Notes: generated by a model from the letters alone, not told the origin. 64,000 bases of DNA from Muribaculaceae bacterium (GCA_017557425.1 JAFYYU010000003.1:1-64000); one strand, 5' to 3'; shown: positions 37,578-47,587, counted from the stretch's first letter. Translations and numbers: made by a program.

Positions 37578-38975
37578 ATGAAGAGTAAAGGCAGATACGG
37601 CCAATTTGTCAAGTGGATATTCAGCATCATCGACCTGCTGATTGTCAACGTGGTATTCTTCGCGTCAATGTACTGGCAACGTGACACACTGCCCGCCAGC
37701 CAAGAGTTGTACTCCAGGCCCGTGTGGCTCGTGCTCAATGTGGCCATGGTTGTCTGCCTGTATTTCTACAACGATGTGCATGAGCGCCGTGTCTTCTATG
37801 CCGAGAAGGTCGTAGGGCAGGCACTCAAGCTTGTGCTCACCCATGCGGGAATCTTCGTCACGCTGACCACGTTCCTGGGACACGCCGCCGCTCAATGGCA
37901 ACGAGTGTTGTGGTTCTATATCGTCTTTTTTGTCGTTCTTGCTGCATGGTGGGTCATTTCACGACAGTTTGTCAAACTGTACCGCAACAGGGGATTTAAC
38001 TTCAAGCGCGTCATCGTCATCGGTGGCGGGACTGTGGGTGTTCGCCTCATTGACGAAATGATGGCCGACCAAGGCTATGGTTATCATATAGTAGGATTCT
38101 TTGACGACAACCACAAGGCACGCTCGGCATCCGCCGCCTACCAAGGCACACTCGATGACGTGGAGCAGTTTGTCAAAACGCACCAGGTGGATGAGATGTT
38201 CTGTTGCGTCCCCGACATTGAAGACAACCAGAACGTGTCACGCATGATACGCATTGCCGACAATAATGCGGTGGACTTCTACTATGTTCCGCAATTCGGA
38301 CGTACGGTAACCCGTCAGTTCGAGCTGCAGTCGGTGGGTGACGTTCCCATTCTGGCTGTCCACCCCTACCCCTTGAAGAACCCGATCAACCGCTTTGTCA
38401 AGCGCGCCTTCGACCTGCTGGTATCGACGGTTGCATTGATATTGTCACCGCTGGTCGTTATTCCCGTCGCGATCGGTATTAAGCTGTCGTCACCAGGCCC
38501 CATCTTCTTTGTGCAGAAGCGCACGGGATATCGCGGGCAAGCGTTCGACTGTTACAAGTTCCGCACCATGCGCGTCAATGCCGACAGCGACACGTTACAG
38601 GCCAGCAAGGACGATCCTCGTGTGACACGGTTCGGCAACTTCCTGCGCCGTTCAAGCATCGACGAATTACCGCAGTTTTATAATGTGTGGCGCGGCGAAA
38701 TGAGCATCGTGGGCCCCCGCCCTCACATGGTTGCTCAAACCGAGCTCTACAGCGAACTCATCGACAAATACATGCTGCGACACACTATCAAGCCCGGTAT
38801 TACCGGCTGGGCACAAGTGCGTGGCTACCGGGGCCAGACCGAGGAACTCTGGCAAATGGAAAAACGCGTCGAGTATGACGTGTGGTATGCCGAGAACTGG
38901 ACCTTCTTCATGGACCTGAAAATCATCTTCCGCACCGTTTTGAACGCCCTCAAGGGCGAGGATAATGCTTATTAG
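37578..38975 (+). CDS. Undecaprenyl-phosphate sugar phosphotransferase (WcaJ-like)
   Basis: 465 residues. Four to five N-terminal membrane helices, a Rossmann-like CoA-binding domain (VIVIGGGTVGVRLID near 150), a fifth membrane segment near 290 and the bacterial sugar-transferase domain with KRTGYRGQAFDCYKFRTMR, PRVTRFGNFLRRSSIDELPQ and GEMSIVGPRPH. The enzyme loads the first sugar-1-phosphate (often glucose or galactose) onto undecaprenyl phosphate to begin capsule or exopolysaccharide synthesis. It stands alone, without a polysaccharide cluster, as is common for this housekeeping copy in Bacteroidales. The ATG at 37578 is chosen; the frame is also open to 37542. Confidence 0.9.
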   Translation: MKSKGRYGQFVKWIFSIIDLLIVNVVFFASMYWQRDTLPASQELYSRPVWLVLNVAMVVCLYFYNDVHERRVFYAEKVVGQALKLVLTHAGIFVTLTTFLGHAAAQWQRVLWFYIVFFVVLAAWWVISRQFVKLYRNRGFNFKRVIVIGGGTVGVRLIDEMMADQGYGYHIVGFFDDNHKARSASAAYQGTLDDVEQFVKTHQVDEMFCCVPDIEDNQNVSRMIRIADNNAVDFYYVPQFGRTVTRQFELQSVGDVPILAVHPYPLKNPINRFVKRAFDLLVSTVALILSPLVVIPVAIGIKLSSPGPIFFVQKRTGYRGQAFDCYKFRTMRVNADSDTLQASKDDPRVTRFGNFLRRSSIDELPQFYNVWRGEMSIVGPRPHMVAQTELYSELIDKYMLRHTIKPGITGWAQVRGYRGQTEELWQMEKRVEYDVWYAENWTFFMDLKIIFRTVLNALKGEDNAY

Positions 38976-39000
38976 ACGTTAGGTTTTAGGTTTAGAAATC
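38972..39000 (+). repeat. TTAG-rich iterated linker
   Basis: TTAGACGTTAGGTTTTAGGTTTAG overlaps the transferase stop codon and fills the space before recQ. Confidence 0.45.
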
Positions 39001-39005
39001 AGGAG

Positions 39006-40841
39006 ATGACAAGGGAAGAGTATGCGCTGGCGCTGTTGAGAAGCTGTTATGGTTACGACAGTTTCCGTGGACAGCAATGGAGCATCATCAACCACACGCT
39101 TGACGGGGGCGACAGCATCGTGCTCATGCCCACGGGCGGCGGCAAATCAATCTGTTACCAGATTCCCGGCTTGATGAGTGACAACGGCTTTGCCATTGTC
39201 ATCTCTCCGCTGCTTGCCCTCATGAACGACCAGATCGATGCCTTGCAGCAGAATGGCGTGCCAGCACGGGCCCTTAACAGCGAGAAAAACGAGAGCGAAA
39301 ACCGTCAGACCCTGGATCTGCTCATGCAGGGCAAAGTCAAGCTGCTCTATATCTCACCCGAAAAGCTGCTTAGCGAGATTGACCGTTGGTCCAATGTCAT
39401 CACCGACCGCATCTGCCTGTTCGCGGTTGATGAGGCGCACTGCATCTCGCAGTGGGGTCACGATTTCCGTCCCGAGTACACCCAGCTAGGCACACTCAAG
39501 CAGCGCTATCCCCACATCCCCGTGATGGCACTCACTGCCACCGCCGACCGCATCACCCGCGACGATATCGCGACACAGCTCCACATTCCCGACGCCAGAC
39601 TGTTTATCAGCTCGTTTGACCGTCCCAACATCTCCCTCAACGTTGTGCAAGGCTCCTCTGGTCGCCAAAAGTTCCGCCAGATTGTCCAGTTCATCAACTT
39701 GCACCGTGACGAGAGCGGCATCATCTACTGCCTGCGCCGCAAGGACACCGAGAAGATGGCCAGCGAACTCACCCGTTTGGGCATCAAGGCCGAGCCGTTC
39801 CATGCCGCTATGAGCGTGAGCGAGAAAAGGCGTGTGCAACGTGACTTCATCAACGATGACTTGAAAGTGGTGTGCGCGACCATCGCCTTCGGCATGGGCA
39901 TCGACAAGAGCAATGTACGCTATGTCATCCACAGCAACATGCCCCGTAACATCGAGAGCTATTACCAGGAAATCGGACGGGCTGGACGCGACGGATTGCC
40001 TGCCGACGCGGTGCTGTTCTACAACTATGGTGATATGGTCACCCTGCAACACTTTGCCCAAGAGTCGGGACAGGTAGAGGTCAACTTGGAAAAGCTGCGG
40101 CGCATGCAGCAGTTTGCCGAGAGTGGCGTGTGCCGGCGGCGCATTCTGCTCAGTTACTTCAACGAGCGTTTTGACCACGACTGCGGCAACTGCGACATTT
40201 GCGACAACCCTCCAGAACGGTTCGATGGCACACAACTGGCTCAGATGGCACTCAGCGCTATCGTACGCACCAACGAACAGGTTGGCATGTACACGCTGAC
40301 CGATATCCTGCGCGGCAGCAACAAAGCAGAGCTTGTAGAGAACGGTTACGACCGCCTGAAGACCTTCGGAGTCGGGCACGACTTGAGTAATGCCGAGTGG
40401 AATGCATACCTGCTGCAAATGCTACAGATGGGACTGTTCGAGTTCGCCTATGACGAAAACAACCACCTGAAAATAACCGAATTGGGCAATGATGTGCTCT
40501 ATGGTAGGCAGCTTATTGAGCTGAACCGATTCAAAAGAAACACTTTCACAGCCAAGAAAGAGCCGGAGGACACACCAATCATCCCAGAAGCGCCCGTCGC
40601 TGCCAAAGAGATGGACAAAATCCTGTTCGACAAACTGAAAGACCTGCGCAAAGCCATCGCACAGGCCAGCCACATTGCCCCGTACATGGTATTCAGCGAC
40701 AAGTCGCTGACGGCCATGGCGACCGAGAAACCGACCACACAAGCCGAGTTCGGCATTCTCTACGGCGTGGGCAAAGTGAAATGCCAAAAATACTGGCGCC
40801 CCTTCACCGCTGCCATCCGCGACTACTTGGACACTAAATGA
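39006..40841 (+). CDS. recQ: ATP-dependent DNA helicase RecQ
   Basis: 611 residues with the usual three domains: the helicase core (GGGKSICYQ near residue 45, [17 protein letters not shown] near 145, ALTATAD, and GRAGRDG near 325), the zinc-binding RQC part ([10 protein letters not shown]...CGNCDIC near 375-395) and a C-terminal HRDC domain (about 530-605). RecQ unwinds DNA 3' to 5' in recombination and replication repair. The last 8 bp overlap the converging sodium symporter gene. Confidence 0.96.
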   Translation: MTREEYALALLRSCYGYDSFRGQQWSIINHTLDGGDSIVLMPTGGGKSICYQIPGLMSDNGFAIVISPLLALMNDQIDALQQNGVPARALNSEKNESENRQTLDLLMQGKVKLLYISPEKLLSEIDRWSNVITDRICLFAVDEAHCISQWGHDFRPEYTQLGTLKQRYPHIPVMALTATADRITRDDIATQLHIPDARLFISSFDRPNISLNVVQGSSGRQKFRQIVQFINLHRDESGIIYCLRRKDTEKMASELTRLGIKAEPFHAAMSVSEKRRVQRDFINDDLKVVCATIAFGMGIDKSNVRYVIHSNMPRNIESYYQEIGRAGRDGLPADAVLFYNYGDMVTLQHFAQESGQVEVNLEKLRRMQQFAESGVCRRRILLSYFNERFDHDCGNCDICDNPPERFDGTQLAQMALSAIVRTNEQVGMYTLTDILRGSNKAELVENGYDRLKTFGVGHDLSNAEWNAYLLQMLQMGLFEFAYDENNHLKITELGNDVLYGRQLIELNRFKRNTFTAKKEPEDTPIIPEAPVAAKEMDKILFDKLKDLRKAIAQASHIAPYMVFSDKSLTAMATEKPTTQAEFGILYGVGKVKCQKYWRPFTAAIRDYLDTK

Positions 40842-42177
40842 TGCCCGTGAGATAAAGGAAGATAAAGAAGATTGAAATGGGGGCTATGTAACGCAGGCAG
40901 AAGACGATATAAGGCTCCAACACACCCTTCAAGCGCCCGCCATTGGTCAACTGGTCGTGAATCACCTTGCGATCCAGTATCCAGCCCACATACACTGCCG
41001 TAAACAGTCCGCCAAGCAGCATAAAGATGTTGCTGGCGGCATAATCCATCATATCAAAGATATTCTTACCCCACAACTTGATGTCATCCAGCACATTGAA
41101 TGACAAGGCCGCTATCGTGGCAAGGGCAAATGTGAACAACGCGGTCCAAGCGATGGCACGGGGGCGCGACATCTTGTGTTCCTCGATAAGGAACGTGATG
41201 GGTATCTCGCTCAAGGAAATCGTCGAGGTCAATGAGGCAAAGAAGACCAGCAAGAAGAACAACAGGGCCCAGAAATAGCCACCTGTCATCTGCTGGAAAA
41301 TGCCTGGCAGGACTTCAAAAATGAGGCGCGGACCAGCCGTAGGCTCCACACCAAAGGAGAACACGGCGGGGAAAATCATCACACCCGACAAGATGGCCAC
41401 CAGTGTATCCAACGCTGCTACAGTCACCGCATCCTTGGTCAGCGGGGAGTCATCTTTGAAATAGGAGCTATACGTCACCAGGCAAGAGATACCGATAGAA
41501 AGTGACAGGAACGCTTGACCAAAAGCGTCCAGCACACCACGCATCGTCAACGCCGAGAAGTCAGGATAGAACAGGAACCTAAGCCCCTTGCCTGCACCCG
41601 GCAGGAGCAACGACTTGACACAAAATACGATAAGGATAAGGAACAGCAAGGGCATCATGATGCTCGCCACGCGCTCAATGCCTTTTTCAATGCCTCGGCT
41701 CATGACCATGAAGTTAAACACGAGGAACAGCACGGTCCAACCGACGCAACGCCACGGATTGGCCACCAGCGATGTAAACATGTCACTATATTCTTGAGGT
41801 GTGTGCCCGCTCAAGTGTCCCAATGCGGCCTGGTAAAGGTACTCAATAATCCAGCCGCACACCACGCTGTAGAAGCCAATGACAACGAAACTGCCCAGAA
41901 TACAGAGGTAAGTGAACAGGTAATACTTCTTGCCGGGAGACAACTTTCTCAAAGCCGACTTCATGTTGCTGTGGGTAGAGCGGCCAATAATAAACTCACT
42001 CAGTATCACAGGGATACCCATTACCAGAATGCAACAGATGTACACGATGATAAACGCACCTCCGCCGTTCACGCCAGCCTCGTATGGGAAACGCCAAATG
42101 TTACCCAGTCCTACTGCCGAACCCACTGCCGCGGCAATGGCGCCCATGCGTGTCGCAAATCCTACACGTTTTGCCAT
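40834..42177 (-). CDS. Neurotransmitter:sodium symporter family transporter
   Basis: 447 residues with about eleven membrane helices. [17 protein letters not shown] near residue 15 is the unwound TM1 that binds sodium and substrate in the LeuT fold (NSS/SNF family). Such bacterial transporters usually import amino acids with Na+. The substrate is not evident. The 3' end overlaps recQ by 8 bp. The promoter TTTG, 20 bp, TACTTTTG (42202-42233, minus strand) is clear. Confidence 0.93.
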   Translation of the reverse strand: MAKRVGFATRMGAIAAAVGSAVGLGNIWRFPYEAGVNGGGAFIIVYICCILVMGIPVILSEFIIGRSTHSNMKSALRKLSPGKKYYLFTYLCILGSFVVIGFYSVVCGWIIEYLYQAALGHLSGHTPQEYSDMFTSLVANPWRCVGWTVLFLVFNFMVMSRGIEKGIERVASIMMPLLFLILIVFCVKSLLLPGAGKGLRFLFYPDFSALTMRGVLDAFGQAFLSLSIGISCLVTYSSYFKDDSPLTKDAVTVAALDTLVAILSGVMIFPAVFSFGVEPTAGPRLIFEVLPGIFQQMTGGYFWALLFFLLVFFASLTSTISLSEIPITFLIEEHKMSRPRAIAWTALFTFALATIAALSFNVLDDIKLWGKNIFDMMDYAASNIFMLLGGLFTAVYVGWILDRKVIHDQLTNGGRLKGVLEPYIVFCLRYIAPISIFFIFLYLTGII

Positions 42178-42201
42178 AGTATGCTAGTTTTAGATTATGT
42201 G

Positions 42202-42233
42202 CAAAAGTAGCACAATCTGTTTAAACCATCAAA
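42202..42233 (-). promoter_or_regulatory. Promoter of the sodium symporter gene
   Basis: On the minus strand TTTG (42230-42233), 20 bp, TACTTTTG (42202-42209); the leader is about 20 nt. Confidence 0.7.
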
Positions 42234-42266
42234 CTTAATACAACATTTTTATTCAGTGGGCGGCAC

Positions 42267-42572
42267 TCAAAACTGTGGCACGGGATCCAGGCGGCGCGGC
42301 TTGTCTGAAGGCTTGGATTTCTGGGGCGAAGGTCGCTTTGAAGAACGCTTTTTCTTCTCAGACTTGTGGTGCGAAGGCTTATCTACCGTTATGATGACAG
42401 AATCCGTCTCTGCCTCAAACGCTTCCACTGCGGCTTGGACTGCCGGGGCGGGTGTCGCACTCTTTTTCAATCTGACAACGGCTGTGACAAGTAATAGCAT
42501 AACCATGAGCGCCAGCAGGACGATGTTCCCACGCCGCTCACGCCTCGACATGTCGAAAAAGCCCTTATTCAT
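42267..42572 (-). CDS. Small membrane-anchored Lys/Ser-rich protein
   Basis: 101 residues. A basic start (MSRRERRG) precedes one membrane helix (about 16-34). A 25-residue linker leads to a very basic tail (KSEKKKRSSKRPSPQKSKPSDKPRR) that ends DPVPQF. The N-terminus resembles that of membrane-anchored helix-hairpin-helix (ComEA-like) proteins of Bacteroidales, but the DNA-binding hairpins are missing, so it may be a shortened relative. Function unknown. Confidence 0.55.
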   Translation of the reverse strand: MNKGFFDMSRRERRGNIVLLALMVMLLLVTAVVRLKKSATPAPAVQAAVEAFEAETDSVIITVDKPSHHKSEKKKRSSKRPSPQKSKPSDKPRRLDPVPQF

Positions 42573-42705
42573 AACTCTTTACAACCGAATAAATTCAGAC
42601 ACAAAAGTAACCAAAATCATCCTTATTTCATGCCCACGGGCCTCTTATTTTTTCATCAGTCAGCATTTTTCATGATAAAAAACACCTTTGTATCTGAAAA
42701 AATAG

Positions 42706-42713
42706 TACTTTTG
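42706..42713 (+). promoter_or_regulatory. -7 box of the VanZ-like gene
   Basis: TACTTTTG, about 36 bp before the ATG. Confidence 0.5.
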
Positions 42714-42748
42714 CGAGTTAAAAAACAAATTGAGAGATTTATCAGAAG

Positions 42749-43207
42749 ATGAAAAACTTTATTCTGGCTATTCCTAAAGGCGTGCCCACAATCATCATGA
42801 TTTTGTTGGCACTGTATTTTACTTTTGCCGATAATCCACTAGGTGTCAATGGATTGAAAATATTTCCTTATGCCGAACAAGTAGGCCATTTCATCCTTTA
42901 TTTCTTGGTCGCTCTGGTTTTCATTCTTGATTATGCTAAAGCCAAACTGCCCCACCACAGCAAGATTAACCAGGAGATGGCTCTTGCTGCCGTCAGCGCC
43001 GTGATGGCTCTGCTGCTGGAAATCGCCCTGATGTGGAGGACTAACGGTTACAATTACGACCCCAAAAACATTTTTGCAGCTGCACTGGGCGCAGCACTGG
43101 CATTTTTGTTCTACCACTTCTGGCTCCTGCACCCCTTCCGCCATTATCTGTATCACTCCTTACAGCACCATTGGCGCTATCAGCATCGCCGCAAGAAAAA
43201 GAAATAA
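42749..43207 (+). CDS. VanZ-like small membrane protein
   Basis: 152 residues with four hydrophobic segments (about 10-28, 42-62, 78-95 and 108-125) and a very basic tail (HWRYQHRRKKKK). The order of segments, with a conserved-looking ADNPLG start and a final helix pair, fits the VanZ superfamily of small membrane proteins. Those proteins are known for low-level teicoplanin resistance in enterococci, but most members are uncharacterised. Assignment is by topology and is tentative. Confidence 0.65.
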   Translation: MKNFILAIPKGVPTIIMILLALYFTFADNPLGVNGLKIFPYAEQVGHFILYFLVALVFILDYAKAKLPHHSKINQEMALAAVSAVMALLLEIALMWRTNGYNYDPKNIFAAALGAALAFLFYHFWLLHPFRHYLYHSLQHHWRYQHRRKKKK

Positions 43208-43249
43208 AGCGCACCTGCTGAAGAACCGAAAAAACGGAAAAGACATTTT

Positions 43250-43294
43250 TTTAGGCAATATCTTTGATAATGAAAAAGATATTGCCTAAATTTG
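43250..43294 (+). promoter_or_regulatory. Promoter of the methyltransferase gene inside a perfect inverted repeat (candidate operator)
   Basis: TTTAGGCAATATCTTT (43250-43265) and AAAGATATTGCCTAAA (43275-43290) are exact inverted copies with a 9-bp centre. The -33 element TTTG (43263-43266) lies at the inner edge of the left arm and TAAATTTG (43287-43294) at the outer edge of the right arm, 20 bp apart. Protein bound to the repeat would cover both elements. A second TATCTTTG at 43259-43266 is also possible. Confidence 0.75.
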
Positions 43295-43323
43295 TCAACT
43301 GAAAACAACAACAAACAACTCAT

Positions 43324-44481
43324 ATGCTTTTTTCTGATAAAATCAAACAACTGCGTCTGGAGAGCGGAAAGCTCCAGAAAGACCTTGCCAAAGCAATCGG
43401 TGTGGATGTACCCGCCTACAGCCGATTTGAGCATGGGGAGCGCAGGCCCAAACGTGACCAGGTGCTGCGACTGGCCCGAATTTTCAAGACCGACCCTGAC
43501 GAGTTGGTGGCCATGTGGCTTGCCGATGAAGCCTATTCCCACATTGCCCAAGACAAAATGGCGACTCAAGCAGCCGTGATGCTACACGGGATGCTAAAAG
43601 GTGACACGTCGGCCGTCCAGCAAGCTCCGACAACGGTTCCAAATCAAGCAACCGCATCCCCAACTGCTGCTGTCACCCGCAACCTTGTCAAGAGGTTGGG
43701 CCGTTCGTTGATGCCGCACTACGAGCAGGGCGATGCAGCGACTGTGATGCAGCGCATCGAGGACGAGAGCATCGATTGTATCGTCACTACACCGCCCTAC
43801 TGGAGACGCCGCACCCAGGGCACCGAAAGTATCACCGCGACCAGTAAGGAGGAATTTGTCGACGAACTGTTACAGACCATGGCTCAGGCATGGCGAGTAC
43901 TCAAGCCGCAAGGATCTCTCTGGCTCAATATGGGTGATGACACAACCGATGGCTTTGTTCAGGGTATACCCTGGCGTGTCGTGCTGCAAATGATTGACCG
44001 GCAAGGCTGGCAGCTGGTCAACGAGGTGGTATGGAACAAAACCACCACGTCTCCACAAGGAAGTCAGGACCACTTGCGCAAGGTGCACGAGTTCATGTTC
44101 CACCTGGTCAAGAACGATGATTTTTACTACAATGACGAAGAATTGCGGCGAACATTTGCCCTGATCATGCATGGAAAGGCAAAAGGCAAACCCGCAAAAG
44201 GCAAACAGCATCAGGGGCTTGTTCCCAGCGATGTGTGGACCATCGGCGTGCAGCGCTCCGGCATCGCACACTACTGTGTTGCCCCCGACACACTTTACCG
44301 CTTGCCTCTGGTGGCCACCTGCCCGCGTGACGGCATTGCACTCGACCCCTATTGCGGCACCGGGACAGCCTGCAAGATTGCCTATGAGATGAACCTGCGC
44401 AGCATCGGCATCGACATCAACGGCGAATACATCAAGCAGGCACGCGCGACAACCGAGGCAAAACCGTTGAGTCTGTTCTAA
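43324..44481 (+). CDS. HTH (XRE) domain fused to a DNA methyltransferase (solitary, probably autoregulated)
   Basis: 385 residues. Residues 1-70 form an XRE-type helix-turn-helix (KIKQLRLESGKLQKDLAKAIGVDVPAYSRFEHGERRP). After a Thr/Ala-rich linker comes a class-beta amino-methyltransferase in which motif IV, TTPPYW (near 154), precedes motif I, DPYCGTGTACKIA (near 342). TPPYW-type motifs occur in N4-cytosine and some N6-adenine enzymes, so the base cannot be fixed. No restriction enzyme gene is adjacent (neighbours are VanZ-like and ABC-F), so it is a solitary enzyme. A perfect palindrome over its promoter is a likely operator for its own HTH. Confidence 0.88.
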   Translation: MLFSDKIKQLRLESGKLQKDLAKAIGVDVPAYSRFEHGERRPKRDQVLRLARIFKTDPDELVAMWLADEAYSHIAQDKMATQAAVMLHGMLKGDTSAVQQAPTTVPNQATASPTAAVTRNLVKRLGRSLMPHYEQGDAATVMQRIEDESIDCIVTTPPYWRRRTQGTESITATSKEEFVDELLQTMAQAWRVLKPQGSLWLNMGDDTTDGFVQGIPWRVVLQMIDRQGWQLVNEVVWNKTTTSPQGSQDHLRKVHEFMFHLVKNDDFYYNDEELRRTFALIMHGKAKGKPAKGKQHQGLVPSDVWTIGVQRSGIAHYCVAPDTLYRLPLVATCPRDGIALDPYCGTGTACKIAYEMNLRSIGIDINGEYIKQARATTEAKPLSLF

Positions 44482-44523
44482 AAAATCCAGAGGCTCCAGA
44501 GTATCTAGAGTCTCTGATTTTTT
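44482..44523 (+). terminator. Terminator after the methyltransferase gene
   Basis: AAAATC-C-AGAG pairs with CTCTGATTTT, followed by a T-run. Confidence 0.65.
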
Positions 44524-44524
44524 G

Positions 44525-44532
44525 TAATTTTG
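44525..44532 (+). promoter_or_regulatory. -7 box of the ABC-F gene
   Basis: TAATTTTG, 22 bp before the ATG and just behind the terminator. Confidence 0.5.
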
Positions 44533-44554
44533 CAGCCAAAATTGCAGTTTAGGC

Positions 44555-46498
44555 ATGATTTCTATACAGGGACTGAAGGTGGAATTCGGCAGCCAAGTGC
44601 TGTTCGAGAATATCAGCTACGTCATCAACAAGCGCGATAAAATCGCACTGGTTGGCAAGAACGGTGCCGGCAAGACCACTATGCTAAGAATCATCACTGG
44701 CGAGCAAATGCCCACCAGCGGCACTGTCGCACGCCAAGCTGACATCACCATCGGTTACCTGCCACAACAAATGGTACTCAAGGACGAACTCACCGTCAAG
44801 CAGGAAGCTCAGCGCGCTTTTGAACACCTGCAGCAGATGGATGCCGCAATCGACCGCATGAACCAACAGCTTGCCGAGCGAACCGACTATGACAGCGAGG
44901 AATATCAGGAACTCATTGAACGTGTGGCTCAAAAGACCGAGCTGCGTACGCTGATGCAGAGCGAGAACATCGAGGCCGAGATAGAGAAAACACTGACAGG
45001 CCTGGGGTTTGAGCGCAGCGATTTTGACCGCCCCACGAGTGAGTTCAGCGGCGGATGGCGCATGCGTATCGAGTTGGCCAAACTGCTGTTGCGCCGCCCC
45101 GACGTCCTCTTGCTCGATGAGCCGACCAACCATCTGGACATCGAGTCCATCCAGTGGCTGGAGACTTTCTTGAAAAACCGCAATGGCGCACTGTTGCTCG
45201 TGTCGCACGACCGCGCCTTTATCGATAATGTCACCAACCGCACCATCGAAATCTCGTTGGGCAAGATATATGACTACAAGGTAAGCTACAGCCAGTTTGT
45301 AGAACTGCGCAAAGAGCGCGTTGAGCAACAGATGCGCGCCTACGAAAACCAGCAGAAACTCATACACGATACCGAGGAATTCATCGAGCGTTTCCGCTAC
45401 AAGGCAACTAAAGCCATTCAGGTGCAAAGCCGCATCAAGATGCTCGACAAGTTGGAGCGCATCGAGGTCGATGAGGTGGACCGCAGTCGCATGAAACTCA
45501 AATTTCCGCCAGCACCCCGCAGTGGTGATTATCCAATCATTGCCGAAGATCTGAGAAAAGACTATGGTTCCCTGAACGTATTTCATGACGTGACCTTCAC
45601 CGTCAAGCGCGGCGAGAAAGTCGCCTTTGTCGGCAAGAACGGTGCGGGCAAATCGACCTTGGTCAAGTGCATCATGGGTGAGATTCCCTTCGACGGGAAA
45701 CTGCAGATCGGACATAATGTCAAGATTGGCTACTTTGCCCAAAACCAGGCTCAGCTACTCGATGAGACCTTAACCGTGCACGACACTATCGACTATGTGG
45801 CCGTTGGCGACATCCGCACCCGCATCAACGACATCCTTGGAGCCTTCATGTTCGGCGGGAAGAATGCCGACAAGAAGGTCAAAGTGCTCAGCGGGGGTGA
45901 GAAAAGCCGATTGGCAATGATTCGCCTGCTGCTGCAGCCCGTCAATCTGTTGATCCTTGATGAGCCCACCAACCACCTGGATATGCCCAGTAAGGACGTA
46001 CTCAAAGAAGCCATCCAAGCCTTTAACGGAACTGTCATCGTCGTGTCCCACGACCGCGACTTCCTGAACGGCATCGTTGACAAGGTCTATGAGTTCGGCG
46101 AACATCGAGTTCGCGAGCACCTGGGTGGCATCTACGATTTCCTGCAGAAAAAAAGGCTCGACTCACTCCAGCAGCTGGAGATTAAAGATAGCCCTCCCCC
46201 CATCACTGACGCCGAAGTGACTGACGAACCAGCCAGCCAAGGCAAGATGGACTATCAGCGCCAGAAAGAACATGAACGCCGTATCCGTCAGGCTGAAAAG
46301 AAAGTGAAAACCCTTGAGGGAAAAATCGACGAGTTAGAGCGACAACTTGCCGACATAGAAGACAAACTCTCTACCGCCACCAGCGAGGACCTGGACATTT
46401 ACTACTCCCATTCCAAAATATCCCGTGAACTCGAGGAAGTCATGGCACAATGGGAAAAAGCCGGAGAAGAACTGGATAAAGTAAAAGGATTACAATAA
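44555..46498 (+). CDS. ABC-F family ATPase (Uup/YdiF-like)
   Basis: 647 residues, no membrane segments. Two ABC domains: Walker A GKNGAGKTT near residue 35 and GKNGAGKST near 359; signatures FSGGWRMR and LSGGEKSR; both followed by LDEPTNHLD. An ABC-F linker with an arm-like insertion joins them, and a C-terminal coiled coil (about 575-645) is present, as in Uup and YdiF. ABC-F proteins act on the ribosome at the tRNA exit site or on DNA-related processes (Uup). No sign that it is a resistance determinant. Confidence 0.93.
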   Translation: MISIQGLKVEFGSQVLFENISYVINKRDKIALVGKNGAGKTTMLRIITGEQMPTSGTVARQADITIGYLPQQMVLKDELTVKQEAQRAFEHLQQMDAAIDRMNQQLAERTDYDSEEYQELIERVAQKTELRTLMQSENIEAEIEKTLTGLGFERSDFDRPTSEFSGGWRMRIELAKLLLRRPDVLLLDEPTNHLDIESIQWLETFLKNRNGALLLVSHDRAFIDNVTNRTIEISLGKIYDYKVSYSQFVELRKERVEQQMRAYENQQKLIHDTEEFIERFRYKATKAIQVQSRIKMLDKLERIEVDEVDRSRMKLKFPPAPRSGDYPIIAEDLRKDYGSLNVFHDVTFTVKRGEKVAFVGKNGAGKSTLVKCIMGEIPFDGKLQIGHNVKIGYFAQNQAQLLDETLTVHDTIDYVAVGDIRTRINDILGAFMFGGKNADKKVKVLSGGEKSRLAMIRLLLQPVNLLILDEPTNHLDMPSKDVLKEAIQAFNGTVIVVSHDRDFLNGIVDKVYEFGEHRVREHLGGIYDFLQKKRLDSLQQLEIKDSPPPITDAEVTDEPASQGKMDYQRQKEHERRIRQAEKKVKTLEGKIDELERQLADIEDKLSTATSEDLDIYYSHSKISRELEEVMAQWEKAGEELDKVKGLQ

Positions 46499-46531
46499 CT
46501 TGCTCAATATCAGCATATCATATCATTTCAA

Positions 46532-47587
46532 ATGAACGATTCAATAGCCAAAAACAGCAACATAAAACTCAGTGCAAGTGGTCGCATCGAGTACATCGAT
46601 GCCATGCGCGGATTCACCATGATACTGGTTGTGCTGCAGCATGTCGCATCATTCTGCTGGCACGTCTTCGGCAATGCACCGTCAGTCCATGAGTATTTGA
46701 TCCAATTTAGGATGCCCATGTTCTTCTTCATCAGCGGCTTCGTTCTTTTCAAGGCTGGTGTGACCTGGGATGTTCAACAGATAATCAGATTCTTCCGCAA
46801 GAAAATACCCGTCCAACTGCTGTCTCCTTTTCTATTCTTCTTTCTGTACTTGTTTGTCACCAAACAACCCCTAATCGAAGGAATCAGCGATCCAGCCAAG
46901 AGCGGGTACTGGTTCACGTTTGTACTTTTAGAGTATTTCATTTTCTATGCTGTGGTCCGTTTCTTTGTCAGAAAGACATGGGCAAGCAGCATCATACTCC
47001 TCGTTTTAGGCCTGATTTTCTATCTGCCTATTCAGAACGTCTTGCCATTTTCATCATTTACAATGGGCACCTTGTCGGTCGTTGAGTGGAAGTATTTCCT
47101 GTTCTTTGTTCTCGGCACTATTGTAAAAGAGCACTTCTCCCGCACCGAAGCGCTTCTTGACAGCAAGTGGCTTCTTGCCATCTGCATTCTCTACTATTTT
47201 ATAGTCAACGCTTTCCGAAATCTTATCCCTGTAAACGAACTGGTCATCAACCTCACCCTATCGCTGACGGGCCTGACAATTGTATTCGCTTTTTTCAGGA
47301 AGAACCAGTCATTGTTTAGCCAGCAAACGGTATTGGGCCACTCGTTGCAGTATATCGGCAGGCGCACGCTTGACATCTATCTCATACACTATTTCCTGAT
47401 TCCCAGGAATCTGGATTTCGTCACGGTGTTTGTCGATCACCCTATGCCTATCATCGAGGCAACCGTTTCGCTCCTTGTCACTTTGATCATCATTGCTGGC
47501 TGTCTTCTCATCAGTAATATTCTAAGGTTGAGTCCGTTCCTGGCTCACTGGCTATTTGGAGCAAAATACCCCAAAATTGCGCAATGA
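46532..47587 (+). CDS. Acyltransferase family 3 membrane protein (O-acyltransferase)
   Basis: 351 residues with about ten membrane helices. IEYIDAMRGFTMILVVLQH near residue 19 contains the R and H of acyltransferase family 3, and RMPMFFFISGFVLF follows. Family members acetylate surface sugars such as O-antigen or capsule. The base composition is visibly lower in GC than its neighbours, with many TTT and ATT codons, which may reflect transfer or simply membrane composition. Its stop overlaps the next ATG (ATGA), so the two are coupled. Confidence 0.85.
   Translation: MNDSIAKNSNIKLSASGRIEYIDAMRGFTMILVVLQHVASFCWHVFGNAPSVHEYLIQFRMPMFFFISGFVLFKAGVTWDVQQIIRFFRKKIPVQLLSPFLFFFLYLFVTKQPLIEGISDPAKSGYWFTFVLLEYFIFYAVVRFFVRKTWASSIILLVLGLIFYLPIQNVLPFSSFTMGTLSVVEWKYFLFFVLGTIVKEHFSRTEALLDSKWLLAICILYYFIVNAFRNLIPVNELVINLTLSLTGLTIVFAFFRKNQSLFSQQTVLGHSLQYIGRRTLDIYLIHYFLIPRNLDFVTVFVDHPMPIIEATVSLLVTLIIIAGCLLISNILRLSPFLAHWLFGAKYPKIAQ

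Noticed and set aside
43324-44481. A complete restriction-modification system
   Set aside because: Only the methyltransferase is here; neighbours encode a VanZ-like protein and an ABC-F ATPase.
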